Shown: positions 25,824 to 35,453 of the stretch, one piece after another | How positions within the stretch are numbered: the stretch's first letter is position 1 | Layout: each line of letters opens with the position of its first letter | Source: Clostridium sp. | GTDB lineage: Bacteria; Bacillota; Clostridia; Clostridiales; Clostridiaceae | Direction: 5' to 3' | Assembly: GCF_018372875.1 (NCBI RefSeq) | Contig: NZ_JAHAIF010000013.1 | Location: 3,217 to 67,216 of the forward strand | DNA: 64,000 bases | Position numbers and translations under genes: made by a program | Notes under the pieces: generated by a model | Seen by the model: the letters and a program-made list of their open reading frames with translations, nothing else | Told to the model about the DNA's origin: nothing | Database searches by the model: none

Positions 25824-28681
25824 TAGTTAATAAGCCGAATAAGAAAAAACAATTATCAAGATATTCTGTCTTACTAATAATTATGGGAATTATATTTACA
25901 GTGATGACAGTAAAACTCCTTTATATTCAAGTATATAAACATGATGATTATAAGGAAAAAGCTGATACAACATCAACAAAATTTGTATCAGAAAAGGCAC
26001 CAAGAGGAATTATATACGACCAAGATGGCAATATTTTAGCTACAAATAAGCAAACTTATTCAATAAGCTATACATCTACAGATTTATCCAATAAACAATT
26101 CTTTACTACTATGGATGAAGTGTTTAAGATTCTTAAAGATAATGGGAAGACCTTTGAAGATACTCTTATATTAAAGTTGGATGATAAAAATCAGTGGTAT
26201 CTAGAATATAAAAATAGTGATGATGATTTAATTAGAATAGAGGATTTAAGATTTAAGAAGGATAGAAATTTTGATGCGGAAGTACAGAAAAAATTATATC
26301 CTGATGTTGATGAGCTTAGTGATGAACAAAAAGCTAAAATAGATGAGGAGTTACTTAAAATTACACCTCAACAAATCTATTATAAACTTGTTAAGGATTA
26401 CGGATTGATTAGTTTAATATATCCAAACCCTACAAAAGAAGAGCAACAGATGATTAAAAACATGTCTGGAGAAGAAATTGCAAAAGTTGTATCAGAAAAA
26501 TATACTCTTACACAACAAAGAGATTATATTGTAATAAAAGATGCATTAAAAATGAGAAGTTATAGTGGCTATAAGTCTGTAACAATTGCAAGCAATATAG
26601 AAAAAGATATATATTTCAATATTATGCAAAGACTTAATGACTTACCAGGTATTGATGTTGTTCAAGAACCAATTAGATATTACCCATATAAAACTACTGC
26701 ATCATCAGTATTAGGATATTTATCTTCTATAGATACATCTCAAAAAGAAAATTATGAGCTAAGAGGGTACGATGCATCTTCAGATCTTATTGGTATTTCT
26801 GGAATAGAAGCAGCCTTTGAAGAACAATTAAAAGGTGTAAAAGGTGGGACTACAGTAAAAGTAAACTCTACAGGTAGAGTAACTGAAGAGTTATTTAAGT
26901 TAGAATCTTACCCAGGAAATAATGTGCATTTAACAATTGATAAAGATGTTCAATATGCTGCAGAGCAAGCCTTAAAAGATAAGATGGAAGAGATAAAAGC
27001 GAAGAATAATGGTGAGTTTAATACAGCTAATAGAGGAGCTGTAGTAGCAGTTGAGGTGAAAACTGGAAGAATACTAGCATCTGTATCATATCCAGATTTT
27101 GATCCTAATTTATTTGCTATACCAGGACAGCTTACTACTGAGGAGTATAAAAAATATTTCAATCCAGATCTTGAGGAGTTTGGAAAAGAACTAATAAAAA
27201 CTAAAAACTTAAAGGATGTTACAGTAGATGATTTGTTTCCAGACTATGGTGATGGTAAAGGAAGAAGAGATATATATGATTTATATCCTAGATCTTTCTT
27301 TAACTATGCTACACAAGGTTTATTACCACCAGGATCTATTTTTAAGCCTTTAACTGCAGTTGCTGGTTTAGAAGAAGGTGTTGTAAATCCAGATACAATT
27401 ATCTATGATAAAGGAAAGTTTACTGAGCATTCAGATGTATATGGAAATTTCCAACCAGAGTGTTTAATATATACTACTAAGCATCAAACTCATGGAGCTG
27501 TAGATGTAGGTAAAGCACTAGAAGTTTCATGTAACTACTATTTCTATGAAATTGCTTATAGATTATACCAAAAAGCAGGTGGTGGTGTTAATGCTATGGA
27601 TACCATTGCAAAATATGCATGGAAGTTTGGTCTTGGATATGATGTTAATAGTCAAACTGAGAGAGGAACTGGTATAGAAATAGAAGAAAGAGTTGGGCAA
27701 GTTTATAGTTTTGATGCATATAAAGAAAGTGCAATCTATTATGCTAAGTTTGATTTGGCAGCTGCTTTAGAAAGTGGTTCATATGAGAATATGTATACTT
27801 TTATTCCTTTTGATTATTCATATAGAGATGAAGATAGCGAAAAAGTTTATAATGCTAAAAAGAGTTTAAAAGATAAAGTAGAAGCTGCATTTTGGAAGTT
27901 AGGTACTGATGAAGAAATAACTAGCAATGAAGAACTTGCAAAAACTTTAGTAAGTGATATAAAAACTATAATGAATAATTCAGAGCTATATAAGAAAAAT
28001 GTAGAGGAATATAAAGCAAAAGGTAAAGCTTATAATGAATCAGCTCAAGCAAATACTATAGCAGAAATTATTGCTAGATTTATAATAAATGATAGAGGTA
28101 CTGTTATAAAATCTCCAGCTCAAGAAGTAAATTCATCTATAGGTCAAGGTATGAATAACTTTACACCTATGGAGCTTGCTGGATATATTGCCACTTTAGC
28201 TAATGGTGGAACAAGATATAAACTTCATTTTGTTGATAAAATAACAACACCTGAAGGTAAAGTTGTTCAAGAGTTTCCATCAGAGGTAGTAGAAAAGATA
28301 GATATGAAACAATCTACTATTGATGCAATTAGAGATGGTATGAGAAGAGCGAATAACGAAGATGGAGGAACAGCTGCTGCAGCATTTAGAGGATTCCCAA
28401 TAGAAACAGGTGGTAAAACAGGTACAGCTGATTTTAGGGAAAATCAATCTGATGTAGGAAGAGCACCCTATGCAACTTATGTCAGCTTTGCGCCATTAAA
28501 TGATCCTGAAATAGCATTTGTTGGTGTTATTTATGATGGAGGACATGGTTATTATACTGCGTCAGTAGCTCGTGCTGTTTATGAGGCATATTTTAAAGAT
28601 AGATTACCAGAAGGATATACTTCTGAAAGTTATCAAAAATATGTAATAGGAGCTCCAGCGGACAATAAGGCAAGTAATTAA
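25820..28681 (+). CDS. mrdA: Class B penicillin-binding protein 2 (elongation transpeptidase)
   Basis: 953-residue peptidoglycan transpeptidase of the rod complex. An N-terminal membrane helix (about 15-37) is followed by the pedestal domain beginning KAPRGIIYDQDGNILATN, and a C-terminal transpeptidase with catalytic S506-I-F-K509, S570-C-N572 and K866-T-G868. The protein is clearly longer than the ~630-700 residues of most PBP2s. Extra sequence lies in the pedestal (about 90-190) and as a charged helical insertion between the second and third motifs (about 625-745). Overlap with mreD and position in the shape operon identify it as PBP2 rather than the division enzyme. Confidence 0.94.
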   Translation: MIVNKPNKKKQLSRYSVLLIIMGIIFTVMTVKLLYIQVYKHDDYKEKADTTSTKFVSEKAPRGIIYDQDGNILATNKQTYSISYTSTDLSNKQFFTTMDEVFKILKDNGKTFEDTLILKLDDKNQWYLEYKNSDDDLIRIEDLRFKKDRNFDAEVQKKLYPDVDELSDEQKAKIDEELLKITPQQIYYKLVKDYGLISLIYPNPTKEEQQMIKNMSGEEIAKVVSEKYTLTQQRDYIVIKDALKMRSYSGYKSVTIASNIEKDIYFNIMQRLNDLPGIDVVQEPIRYYPYKTTASSVLGYLSSIDTSQKENYELRGYDASSDLIGISGIEAAFEEQLKGVKGGTTVKVNSTGRVTEELFKLESYPGNNVHLTIDKDVQYAAEQALKDKMEEIKAKNNGEFNTANRGAVVAVEVKTGRILASVSYPDFDPNLFAIPGQLTTEEYKKYFNPDLEEFGKELIKTKNLKDVTVDDLFPDYGDGKGRRDIYDLYPRSFFNYATQGLLPPGSIFKPLTAVAGLEEGVVNPDTIIYDKGKFTEHSDVYGNFQPECLIYTTKHQTHGAVDVGKALEVSCNYYFYEIAYRLYQKAGGGVNAMDTIAKYAWKFGLGYDVNSQTERGTGIEIEERVGQVYSFDAYKESAIYYAKFDLAAALESGSYENMYTFIPFDYSYRDEDSEKVYNAKKSLKDKVEAAFWKLGTDEEITSNEELAKTLVSDIKTIMNNSELYKKNVEEYKAKGKAYNESAQANTIAEIIARFIINDRGTVIKSPAQEVNSSIGQGMNNFTPMELAGYIATLANGGTRYKLHFVDKITTPEGKVVQEFPSEVVEKIDMKQSTIDAIRDGMRRANNEDGGTAAAAFRGFPIETGGKTGTADFRENQSDVGRAPYATYVSFAPLNDPEIAFVGVIYDGGHGYYTASVARAVYEAYFKDRLPEGYTSESYQKYVIGAPADNKASN

Positions 28682-28713
28682 AACTTTATACTTTCCTAGA
28701 AAGTAAAAATATT

Positions 28714-28749
28714 AAAAGGAGAAATCGAGTTGTGATTTCTCCTTTTTTT
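28714..28749 (+). terminator. Intrinsic terminator of the mre operon
   Basis: AAAAGGAGAAATC/GATTTCTCCTTTT stem with T-run. A small palindrome ACTTTCCTAGAAAGT lies just upstream. Confidence 0.88.
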
Positions 28750-28902
28750 GTAATTAAATATTACCAGTTTCAGCAATTTTATGATAATGTCTACAAAATC
28801 ATAATATTTAATGATATAATAAAATAGATTTCTTATAATAAGAAGGAATGTAATATTTTTTGTTGAATTATATAAGTGCTAGTAATTGGTGGAGGGTAGC
28901 CA

Positions 28903-29550
28903 ATGGGAAATGATAGAATAATTATAAAAGGAAATAAAGAAGGATTAAATGCAATAATAAATATAGATAAGTTTGGCAACTTTGAAGAGATGTTAGATGC
29001 ATTAATAGAAAAGCTTTCAAAAGGAAAGAAATTCTATAAAGGATCAACTTTATGCATAACAACAAAGCTTTCCTCTTTAACAGAAAAAGATGTAGAAAGT
29101 TTAAAGGTTGTTTTGTTTGAAGAGATTGGTATAAAAGATATAGTGTTTGAAGATAAGGATGTAAAGGATAAAGAATCGGAATCAAAAATATTCAATGGAG
29201 TTTACGAAGGAAGAACTAAGTTCATTAGAAAGACTGTAAGAGGTGGACAATGTGTTGACTTTCAAGGAAACATTGTAATTGTTGGTGATGTAAATAGTGG
29301 GGCTGAAGTATATGCAGGGGGTAATATAATTGTTCTTGGTAGCATAAAAGGAAATGTGTATGCAGGAGTTGGAGGAAATAGAAAAGCTATTATAGCAGCT
29401 TTTGCACTTCAACCTGAAATCTTAAAAATAGGAGATATAATAACAATTTCTCCAGATGATTTTGAAAAGCCTAAATATCCAGAAGTGGCAAAAGTAAAAG
29501 ATGATGCCATAATTGTTGAACCGTATTTAACTAATAAGTATATATATTAA
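28903..29550 (+). CDS. minC: Septum site-determining protein MinC
   Basis: 215-residue inhibitor of FtsZ assembly. The N-terminal domain (1-100) is followed by the beta-helical C-terminal domain (about 105-205) with the diagnostic [20 protein letters not shown] and [16 protein letters not shown] repeats and the [11 protein letters not shown]inD-binding surface. The ribosome binding site is GGAGGG. First gene of minCDE; a TATAAT at 28815-28820 is a plausible -10 box. Confidence 0.95.
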   Translation: MGNDRIIIKGNKEGLNAIINIDKFGNFEEMLDALIEKLSKGKKFYKGSTLCITTKLSSLTEKDVESLKVVLFEEIGIKDIVFEDKDVKDKESESKIFNGVYEGRTKFIRKTVRGGQCVDFQGNIVIVGDVNSGAEVYAGGNIIVLGSIKGNVYAGVGGNRKAIIAAFALQPEILKIGDIITISPDDFEKPKYPEVAKVKDDAIIVEPYLTNKYIY

Positions 29551-29569
29551 AGTGTGGAGGGATTCGTAA

Positions 29570-30367
29570 ATGGGAGTATCGATAGTAATAACATCAGGAA
29601 AAGGTGGAGTTGGAAAAACAACAACAACAGCTAACCTAGGTACAGCATTAGCTGCATTAGGAAATAAAGTAGTAGTCGTTGATGGTGATACAGGATTAAG
29701 AAATTTAGATGTGTTAATGGGATTAGAGAATAGAATAGTTTATACAATTGTTGATGCTATAGAGGGAAGATGTAGATTAAAACAAGCTTTAATTAAAGAT
29801 AAGAGATTCCAAAATCTATTTTTACTTCCAACAGCACAAACAAAGGACAAGGATGATATAAGTCCACAACAAATGTTAAAGTTAGTTAATGAATTAAAGA
29901 AGGATTTTGATTATATTCTTATAGATTCACCAGCAGGAATTGAGCAAGGTTTTGAAAATGCTGTAATTGGAGCCGATAGAGCAATAGTTGTAGTAAATCC
30001 AGAAATTACTTCAGTAAGAGATGCTGATAGAGTAATTGGTAAGCTTGATGCAAAGGGATTAGAAGATCATGGAGTAATAGTAAACAGACTAAATTATGAA
30101 ATGACTAGAAGAGGAGATATGCTGGATGTTTCAGATATAATTGAAACTCTATCAGTAAAGCTTGTTGGGGTTGTTCCAGATGACAAGAATATTACTGTGT
30201 CAACTAACAAGGGGGAACCAATTGTTTTAGAGGAGAAAGCTTATGCAGGTGAAGCCTTTAGAAATATAGCAAAGAGAATTACAGGGGAAGATGTTCCTAT
30301 AATGGATTTACAAGAAAATTCGTCAGGGTTCTTTGGATCTTTAAAGAAGTTATTTGGACGTAAATAA
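29570..30367 (+). CDS. minD: Septum site-determining ATPase MinD
   Basis: 265-residue ParA/MinD ATPase. It has the deviant Walker A GKGGVGKTTTTANLG (from residue 10, with the signature first lysine), switch regions VDGDTGLRNLDVLMG and IDSPAGIEQGF, and a C-terminal amphipathic helix (SGFFGSLKKLFGRK) for membrane targeting. It positions MinC at the poles and responds to MinE. GGAGGG precedes the ATG. Confidence 0.97.
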   Translation: MGVSIVITSGKGGVGKTTTTANLGTALAALGNKVVVVDGDTGLRNLDVLMGLENRIVYTIVDAIEGRCRLKQALIKDKRFQNLFLLPTAQTKDKDDISPQQMLKLVNELKKDFDYILIDSPAGIEQGFENAVIGADRAIVVVNPEITSVRDADRVIGKLDAKGLEDHGVIVNRLNYEMTRRGDMLDVSDIIETLSVKLVGVVPDDKNITVSTNKGEPIVLEEKAYAGEAFRNIAKRITGEDVPIMDLQENSSGFFGSLKKLFGRK

Positions 30368-30383
30368 AGGAGGGACTGAGAAT

Positions 30384-30653
30384 ATGGGACTTTTTGATGG
30401 CTTTTCAGCAAAAATTAAACCCAAAGAGGTTGCAAAAGATAGACTAAGGTTAATACTTATTCATGATAGAGGAGATATTCCTGGAGAAACCTTAGATAAA
30501 ATGAGAGATGAAATATTAGAAGTATTATCTAAATATATAGAAATCCAATCAGATGACGTAGAAATTTCTGTTACTAAGAGTGAGTGTATTGAAGGAGATG
30601 CACCTTCGTCTTTAGTAGCCAATATTCCTATTAAAGCTGTAAGAGGAAGATAG
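30384..30653 (+). CDS. minE: Cell division topological factor MinE
   Basis: 89-residue MinD-ATPase stimulator. It contains the membrane and anti-MinCD segment MGLFDGFSAK and KDRLRLILIHDRGDIPGETL (about 17-36), followed by the C-terminal topological domain (about 37-85). ATG 30384 after AAGGAGGGA is the true start; the earlier ATG 30354 lies within minD. Full min systems with MinE are found in clostridia but not in Bacillus. Confidence 0.95.
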   Translation: MGLFDGFSAKIKPKEVAKDRLRLILIHDRGDIPGETLDKMRDEILEVLSKYIEIQSDDVEISVTKSECIEGDAPSSLVANIPIKAVRGR

Positions 30654-30690
30654 AAGAATTTCGAGCTTTGCTCGAAGTTCTTCTTATTTT
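30653..30690 (+). terminator. Intrinsic terminator of minCDE
   Basis: The stem GAAGAATTTCGAGC/GCTCGAAGTTCTTC starts inside the minE stop codon and is followed by TTATTTTT. Confidence 0.88.
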
Positions 30691-30808
30691 TGGTAGAAAA
30701 AAATTAATATTTTCTTATATTTTGTCATATTATATTTATTCTATAGAGAAAAAGGCAATAATAATATATAATTATGTGTGTAATCTCTGAAAGTATGGAG
30801 GTGTAACA

Positions 30809-31963
30809 TTGGAGAGAAGAGATAGAATTTTAAGTAGATATAAATTAGATTTTAAGCTTATTAGAGAGATAGATAAGGGACTGCTATTTTCAGCTATAGC
30901 ACTTATGCTGTATGGAATGTTTAACATATACTTATGTACAAAGGGGGATGCAGCACCATTCTTTTTTGTAAAGAAACAATTTATGTGGTTTATCATATCT
31001 ATGGTTGCTTTATATTTCTTAGTGGCAGTAGATTATTCTGTTATCTATAGATATGTACCTATTTTTTATTGGGGTTCAGTTATTTTGCTATTATGTGTAT
31101 GGATTCCGGGCATTGGGGTTAAGGTTAATGGAGCTAGAGGGTGGATTAATATAGGAATATCTAATCTTCAGCCTGCAGAATTGGCCAAGTTTGGTATTAT
31201 ATTAATGGTAGCCAAACTCTTAGAGGAAATGGACTATGAGGTTAATAACTTAAGAAATATAATTAAGATAGGTATTTACTGTATGATACCAGTAAGCTTA
31301 ATTCTTATTCAACCAGATATGGGAATGACAATGGTTTGTTTCTTTATAGTTTTAGGTATGTTATTTATTGCTGGGTTAGATAGACGTATAATAATAGGTG
31401 GATTCTCTGCATTACTTATTGGAGTAGTTGTTTTATGGAATTCAGGATTAATATTACCTCACCAAAAGGCAAGAATAACAGCTTTTATGAATCCAGAAAC
31501 AGATACATCAGCTCAAGGATATCAGTTAAATCAATCTTTAATTGGTATTGGATCAGGAGGAGTGGTAGGAACAAGACCATCCTTAGATCCAGAGGTTTCT
31601 CCAGGGTATGCAGGTACTCATGTTCCAGAAATTCAAACAGACTTTATATTTGCAGCTATAGGAGAACAATGGGGATTTTTAGGAGCCATGCTTTTATTGT
31701 TACTGTATGGAATACTAATTACTAAAATGATTAACATAGCAAGAAAAGCAAAGGATAGATTTGCGTCATTAGTTTGTATTGGACTAGTATCCTATTTCTT
31801 ATTTGCCATAACTCAAAATATAGGTATGACAATAGGACTTATTCCTATAACAGGTATTACATTACCACTTATAAGTTATGGAGGAAGTTCTTTGCTTACA
31901 ACAACAATGGCTGTAGGACTAGTTCTAAATATAGGTATGAGAAAGAAAAAGATACATTTTTAA
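30809..31963 (+). CDS. rodA: RodA/FtsW-family SEDS glycosyltransferase (RodA1)
   Basis: 384-residue polytopic SEDS protein, peptidoglycan polymerase of the rod complex. It has about ten hydrophobic segments and the conserved NGARGWINIG, LQPAELAKFG, Q168-P-D170-MGMT, EIQTDFIFAAIGEQWG and PLISYGGSS. The start is TTG (30809) with GGAGGTG 5 bases ahead. It is followed 20 bases later by mgsA. A close paralogue (RodA2) lies on the other side of mgsA. Confidence 0.92.
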   Translation: MERRDRILSRYKLDFKLIREIDKGLLFSAIALMLYGMFNIYLCTKGDAAPFFFVKKQFMWFIISMVALYFLVAVDYSVIYRYVPIFYWGSVILLLCVWIPGIGVKVNGARGWINIGISNLQPAELAKFGIILMVAKLLEEMDYEVNNLRNIIKIGIYCMIPVSLILIQPDMGMTMVCFFIVLGMLFIAGLDRRIIIGGFSALLIGVVVLWNSGLILPHQKARITAFMNPETDTSAQGYQLNQSLIGIGSGGVVGTRPSLDPEVSPGYAGTHVPEIQTDFIFAAIGEQWGFLGAMLLLLLYGILITKMINIARKAKDRFASLVCIGLVSYFLFAITQNIGMTIGLIPITGITLPLISYGGSSLLTTTMAVGLVLNIGMRKKKIHF

Positions 31964-31983
31964 GAATTTAGGGGGATGAGATT

Positions 31984-32352
31984 ATGAGAGTGGCATTAAT
32001 TGCTCATGATAAGAAAAAGGAAGAAATAATTCACTTTGCAAAGAAGCATAAGGATATTTTAAAAAATCATGAACTTGTAGCAACGGGAACTACAGGATTA
32101 AAAATTAATGAAGCTACAGGATTAGAAGTTCATAGATATTTATCAGGACCATATGGTGGTGACCAGCAAATAGGTGGAAGTTTAGCTGAAGGAGGCATAG
32201 ATTTAGTAATCTTTTTAAGAGATCCTTTAACAGCTCAGCCACATGAACCAGATGTTTCAGCATTAATTAGAATCTGTGATGTTCATAAGGTACCAGTTGC
32301 AACCAATATAGGAACAGCAGAAATTTTAATAAATGAGTTATCAAAAAGATAG
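31984..32352 (+). CDS. mgsA: Methylglyoxal synthase
   Basis: 122-residue enzyme converting dihydroxyacetone phosphate to methylglyoxal and phosphate, an overflow bypass of lower glycolysis. Motifs are IAHDKKKEE (phosphate-binding start), [16 protein letters not shown] with catalytic D60, and [14 protein letters not shown]. Size is normal. Sitting between two rodA genes is the usual clostridial neighbourhood on the upstream side. Terminated by a strong hairpin. Confidence 0.96.
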   Translation: MRVALIAHDKKKEEIIHFAKKHKDILKNHELVATGTTGLKINEATGLEVHRYLSGPYGGDQQIGGSLAEGGIDLVIFLRDPLTAQPHEPDVSALIRICDVHKVPVATNIGTAEILINELSKR

Positions 32353-32353
32353 T

Positions 32354-32389
32354 TAAAAGAGAAATTGCTTAGCAATTTCTCTTTTTTTG
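32354..32389 (+). terminator. Intrinsic terminator of rodA-mgsA
   Basis: AAAAGAGAAATTGCT/AGCAATTTCTCTTTTTT; same stem sequence as the terminators near 6.6 and 35.5 kb. Confidence 0.92.
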
Positions 32390-32484
32390 CTATAAATTAA
32401 ATAATTATTACGGTTTAGGTAAAATGTGGATATAAAATCTCTTTAAATATATAATTAAGTTAGTAAAATCAGGGAGATGAGAAA

Positions 32485-33651
32485 ATGCTGAATACTAATA
32501 GAATTATACAAAGATATAAATTAGACAGTAGATTTGTTAAAGAGATTGACAAGGGTATATTAATATCAATGTTATTATTAATAATGTTTGGGATACTAAA
32601 TATATATTTATGCACTAAGGGAGAAGTTTTTCCTATACTCGGACCGTTTTATTTCGCTAAAAGACAAATTATATGGTTTTTAATTTCTATGGTAGCTCTT
32701 TACATAATATTAACTGTAGATTATAGAGTTATTTATAATTATATTCCTATAATTTTCTGGGGATCAGTAATATTATTACTAATGGTATGGATACCTAAGG
32801 TGGGGGTTGAAGTTAATGGAGCAAGAGGATGGATAGATTTAAAAATTTGCCTGTTTCAACCATCTGAAATAGCTAAGTATGGAATTATATTGATGGTAGC
32901 CAAGCTGTTAAATGAGATGGATTATAAGATTAATGATATAAGAAATTTACTTAGATTAGGATTTTATATAGCTATTCCAGTATTCTTTATATTGTTACAA
33001 AGAGATATGGGAATGACAATGGTATGTTTTTTTATAGTGCTTGGAATGTTTTTTATAGCAGGTTTAGATAAAAGAGTTATAATTGGAGGCTTATCAGTTT
33101 TAGCTATAGGAATTGTATTTGTTTGGTACTCAGGACTACTTGGAGGATATAGAGCTGATAGAATAAATTCCTTCTTAAATCCAGAAGAATATGCAGATGA
33201 TTTATCATATCAGTATACTCAAGGGGTTATAGGGATTGGAGCAGGGGGATTAACTGGAATTAATAAATCCTTTGATCCTGATATTGATCCAGGTTATGCA
33301 GGAACTAATGTACCAGAAATACAAACAGATTTTATATTTTCAGCCATAGCAGAGCAATGGGGCTTTATTGGAGGTGTATTTGTTTTGCTTTTATATGGAG
33401 TGTTAATTACAAAGATGATAGTAATTTCAAGAAATTGTGGAGATAGATTTGCATCTATAGTTTGTATTGGAGTTATATCTTATTTTATGTTTGCAGTTAC
33501 ACAAAATATAGGTATGACTATAGGGCTTTTGCCTATAACAGGTATAACATTGCCTTTAATAAGTTATGGTGGTAGCTCTTTATTAACTACTGTAATTGGT
33601 GTAGCAATGGTTTTAAATATTTCTATGAGAAAGAAAAAGATACTTTTTTAA
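32485..33651 (+). CDS. Second RodA/FtsW paralogue (RodA2) with altered QPD motif
   Basis: 388-residue SEDS protein, very similar to RodA1 along its whole length (same NGARGWIDL, PEIQTDFIFSAIAEQWG and PLISYGGSSLLTT segments and the same C-terminus MRKKKILF). The normally invariant proline of the QPD motif is arginine here (Q172-R173-D174). An ATG with GGGAGATGAG upstream and its own terminator make it a separate unit. It looks like a tandem duplication split around mgsA; it may act in another phase such as sporulation or be losing activity. Confidence 0.88.
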   Translation: MLNTNRIIQRYKLDSRFVKEIDKGILISMLLLIMFGILNIYLCTKGEVFPILGPFYFAKRQIIWFLISMVALYIILTVDYRVIYNYIPIIFWGSVILLLMVWIPKVGVEVNGARGWIDLKICLFQPSEIAKYGIILMVAKLLNEMDYKINDIRNLLRLGFYIAIPVFFILLQRDMGMTMVCFFIVLGMFFIAGLDKRVIIGGLSVLAIGIVFVWYSGLLGGYRADRINSFLNPEEYADDLSYQYTQGVIGIGAGGLTGINKSFDPDIDPGYAGTNVPEIQTDFIFSAIAEQWGFIGGVFVLLLYGVLITKMIVISRNCGDRFASIVCIGVISYFMFAVTQNIGMTIGLLPITGITLPLISYGGSSLLTTVIGVAMVLNISMRKKKILF

Positions 33652-33684
33652 AAGGGAAATTGCCTAAGCAATTTCTTTTTTTTG
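33651..33684 (+). terminator. Intrinsic terminator of rodA2
   Basis: GAAATTGC/GCAATTTC stem with CTAA-type loop, then TTTTTTTT. Confidence 0.88.
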
Positions 33685-33738
33685 TTATTAAAAGTTACTC
33701 AACTTTTTCCTAAAAAGTTTGGTTAAATTATGACATAG

Positions 33739-33767
33739 GAATATTAACCATATAGTGAAAATATAAT
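33739..33767 (+). promoter_or_regulatory. Possible sigma-E promoter of spoIVFA-spoIVFB
   Basis: GAATATT (33739-33745), 14-base spacer, AATATAAT (33760-33767). This resembles the mother-cell sigma-E pattern (ATATT then CATACAAT-like), which is expected for these genes. The -10 lacks the usual leading C. Confidence 0.35.
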
Positions 33768-33796
33768 TTATTAGTAAAACTACTAGGAGGAAAGAG

Positions 33797-34567
33797 ATGG
33801 GAGAGTACAAGTCGCAATACGAGAAATACTATAAAAACTTAAGGAATAAGGTACCTGGTAAAACACCTAAACCAGCCTCTTCTTATGATTATTTAGGAAG
33901 AGGAAAAAGTGGTAATAATAGAACAGAAAATAGGTTTGTAAAAAAGTTTATTTTTCAACTTGTTGGAGCCTTAATCCTTTTAGTGATTTTTATGGGAATA
34001 AAGTTAATTCCTATAGAAGGTGCAAAAGAAGCGTATATTGTAACTAGGGAAGCTTTAGATAAGAATTTTGATGTTGAAGAAGCAATAATGGCCATGAATA
34101 TACCTGGGGTAGAGGATTATAAAGAAAACATTTTAGACTATATAGATAACTTTAAGAGTTTTGTAACAGGTGATAAAACTCTTAAAGAAGATATAAAGGA
34201 TAACTATGTAATACCAGTAGTAGGTACAGTATCTCATTTATCAGGTGAAAATGTAGGAATTATAATACAGACAGATAGTGAAATGGATGTTATTGCAAGC
34301 TTTGATGGAAAGATAAGAGAAATTAAGGAAGATGGAGATGAAAAACATATAATAGTTGACCATGGAAATGGTATAGAGACATACTATGGATTAATTTCTA
34401 CAGTTGATGTTAAGGAAGGAGATAAGGTAGAAAAGGGACAGTCAATAGGTAAAACAGGGGTGTTAGACTCTGAAGGAACTAAAGGAATAGTATATAAGAT
34501 AAGTTATATGGGGGTTGAAAAAGATCCAGTGGAAATGATGGATTTTTCATCCTTAAAGAGCGTTTAG
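33797..34567 (+). CDS. spoIVFA: SpoIVFA-like protein with degenerate LytM/M23 domain
   Basis: 256-residue single-pass protein: cytoplasmic basic part, membrane helix (about 53-75), and a C-terminal M23-like fold (about 145-250, with HIIVDHGNGIETYYG and VKEGDKVEKGQSIGKTG). The zinc ligands are absent: the first H-x-D position reads NVGIIIQ and the final HxH reads VYKIS. The following gene encodes SpoIVFB. In Bacillus, SpoIVFA is a catalytically dead LytM scaffold that holds and inhibits SpoIVFB in the forespore membrane. Size (B. subtilis about 264) and context fit. Confidence 0.82.
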   Translation: MGEYKSQYEKYYKNLRNKVPGKTPKPASSYDYLGRGKSGNNRTENRFVKKFIFQLVGALILLVIFMGIKLIPIEGAKEAYIVTREALDKNFDVEEAIMAMNIPGVEDYKENILDYIDNFKSFVTGDKTLKEDIKDNYVIPVVGTVSHLSGENVGIIIQTDSEMDVIASFDGKIREIKEDGDEKHIIVDHGNGIETYYGLISTVDVKEGDKVEKGQSIGKTGVLDSEGTKGIVYKISYMGVEKDPVEMMDFSSLKSV

Positions 34568-34593
34568 TTGTTAGCAATCCTTAGGAGTTTTAA

Positions 34594-35451
34594 ATGGACA
34601 GAAAAAGAAAGATGCTAATATTAGAATTTATATTCTTATTAGTAATTTGTACTTTAAATAAGCAAATGTTGGTGGGTTTTATATGGGTTATACTGCATGA
34701 GGCAGTTCATATCTTAGTAGCAAATAAATTTGGACTAAGATTAAATAGTTTTAAAATTCATATAACAGGGGCAGGAACAGAGATAGATGATATCGATGAT
34801 TTATCAGAAAATAGAAAACTGATTTTATATGTTTCTGGACCCCTGTTTAACTTTGTTTCAGCAATGGTATTATTATTTTTAAAGAGTGAATATGGATTAA
34901 ATGTTGAAAGTAGCATATGGATAAATCTTGGCTTACTATTCTTTAACATGTTGCCAGCGTATCCTTTAGATGGTGTAAGAATATATGAGATACTTTTAAG
35001 TAAGAAAATCTTATATAAAAAAGCAAAGAAACTTTTAGTAAGAGCTAGTTTTATGGTAGCTGCATTTATTATGATAGGTTTCTTATTAACAATATACATA
35101 CATAAGGTCAATATTAGTTTGCTTTTAGCATCAGTTTTATTAACATATACAACCTTCTTAGAGAATGAAAAAACTATTTATATAATTATGGGAAGTATAG
35201 TAAGAAAGAGTAGAAGGTTAATTAGTGATGGATATATAGAGAATAAAAGTATTTCTGTCTATTACAAGAGAGATTTAATTAAGGTTTTAAGCCTAGTAGA
35301 TAGGAATAAGTTTAATTCTTTTTTTGTTTTAGATGATGATATGAGACTTTTAGGAATAATTTATGAAGACGAACTTATAAAGACCTTGAAGGAAAGTGGT
35401 AACATGACCCTTGAGGAACTATTAGTAAGTAAAAAGAATAAGAAAGATTAG
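34594..35451 (+). CDS. spoIVFB: SpoIVFB site-2 membrane protease
   Basis: 285-residue intramembrane zinc protease of family M50B that activates pro-sigma-K in the mother cell. Zinc ligands are H35-E36-x-x-H39 in the first core helix and D126 in NMLPAYPLDG. About six hydrophobic segments fill residues 5-190. A C-terminal CBS domain (about 210-280) provides the ATP-sensing part known in SpoIVFB. It lies directly behind its partner SpoIVFA. The neighbourhood is conserved in clostridia. Confidence 0.9.
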   Translation: MDRKRKMLILEFIFLLVICTLNKQMLVGFIWVILHEAVHILVANKFGLRLNSFKIHITGAGTEIDDIDDLSENRKLILYVSGPLFNFVSAMVLLFLKSEYGLNVESSIWINLGLLFFNMLPAYPLDGVRIYEILLSKKILYKKAKKLLVRASFMVAAFIMIGFLLTIYIHKVNISLLLASVLLTYTTFLENEKTIYIIMGSIVRKSRRLISDGYIENKSISVYYKRDLIKVLSLVDRNKFNSFFVLDDDMRLLGIIYEDELIKTLKESGNMTLEELLVSKKNKKD

Positions 35452-35453
35452 AA

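Noticed and set aside
31435..31971. Two additional plus-strand frames inside rodA1
   Set aside because: Out-of-frame readings of a membrane protein gene, rich in Tyr/Ser/Arg, without starts of their own.
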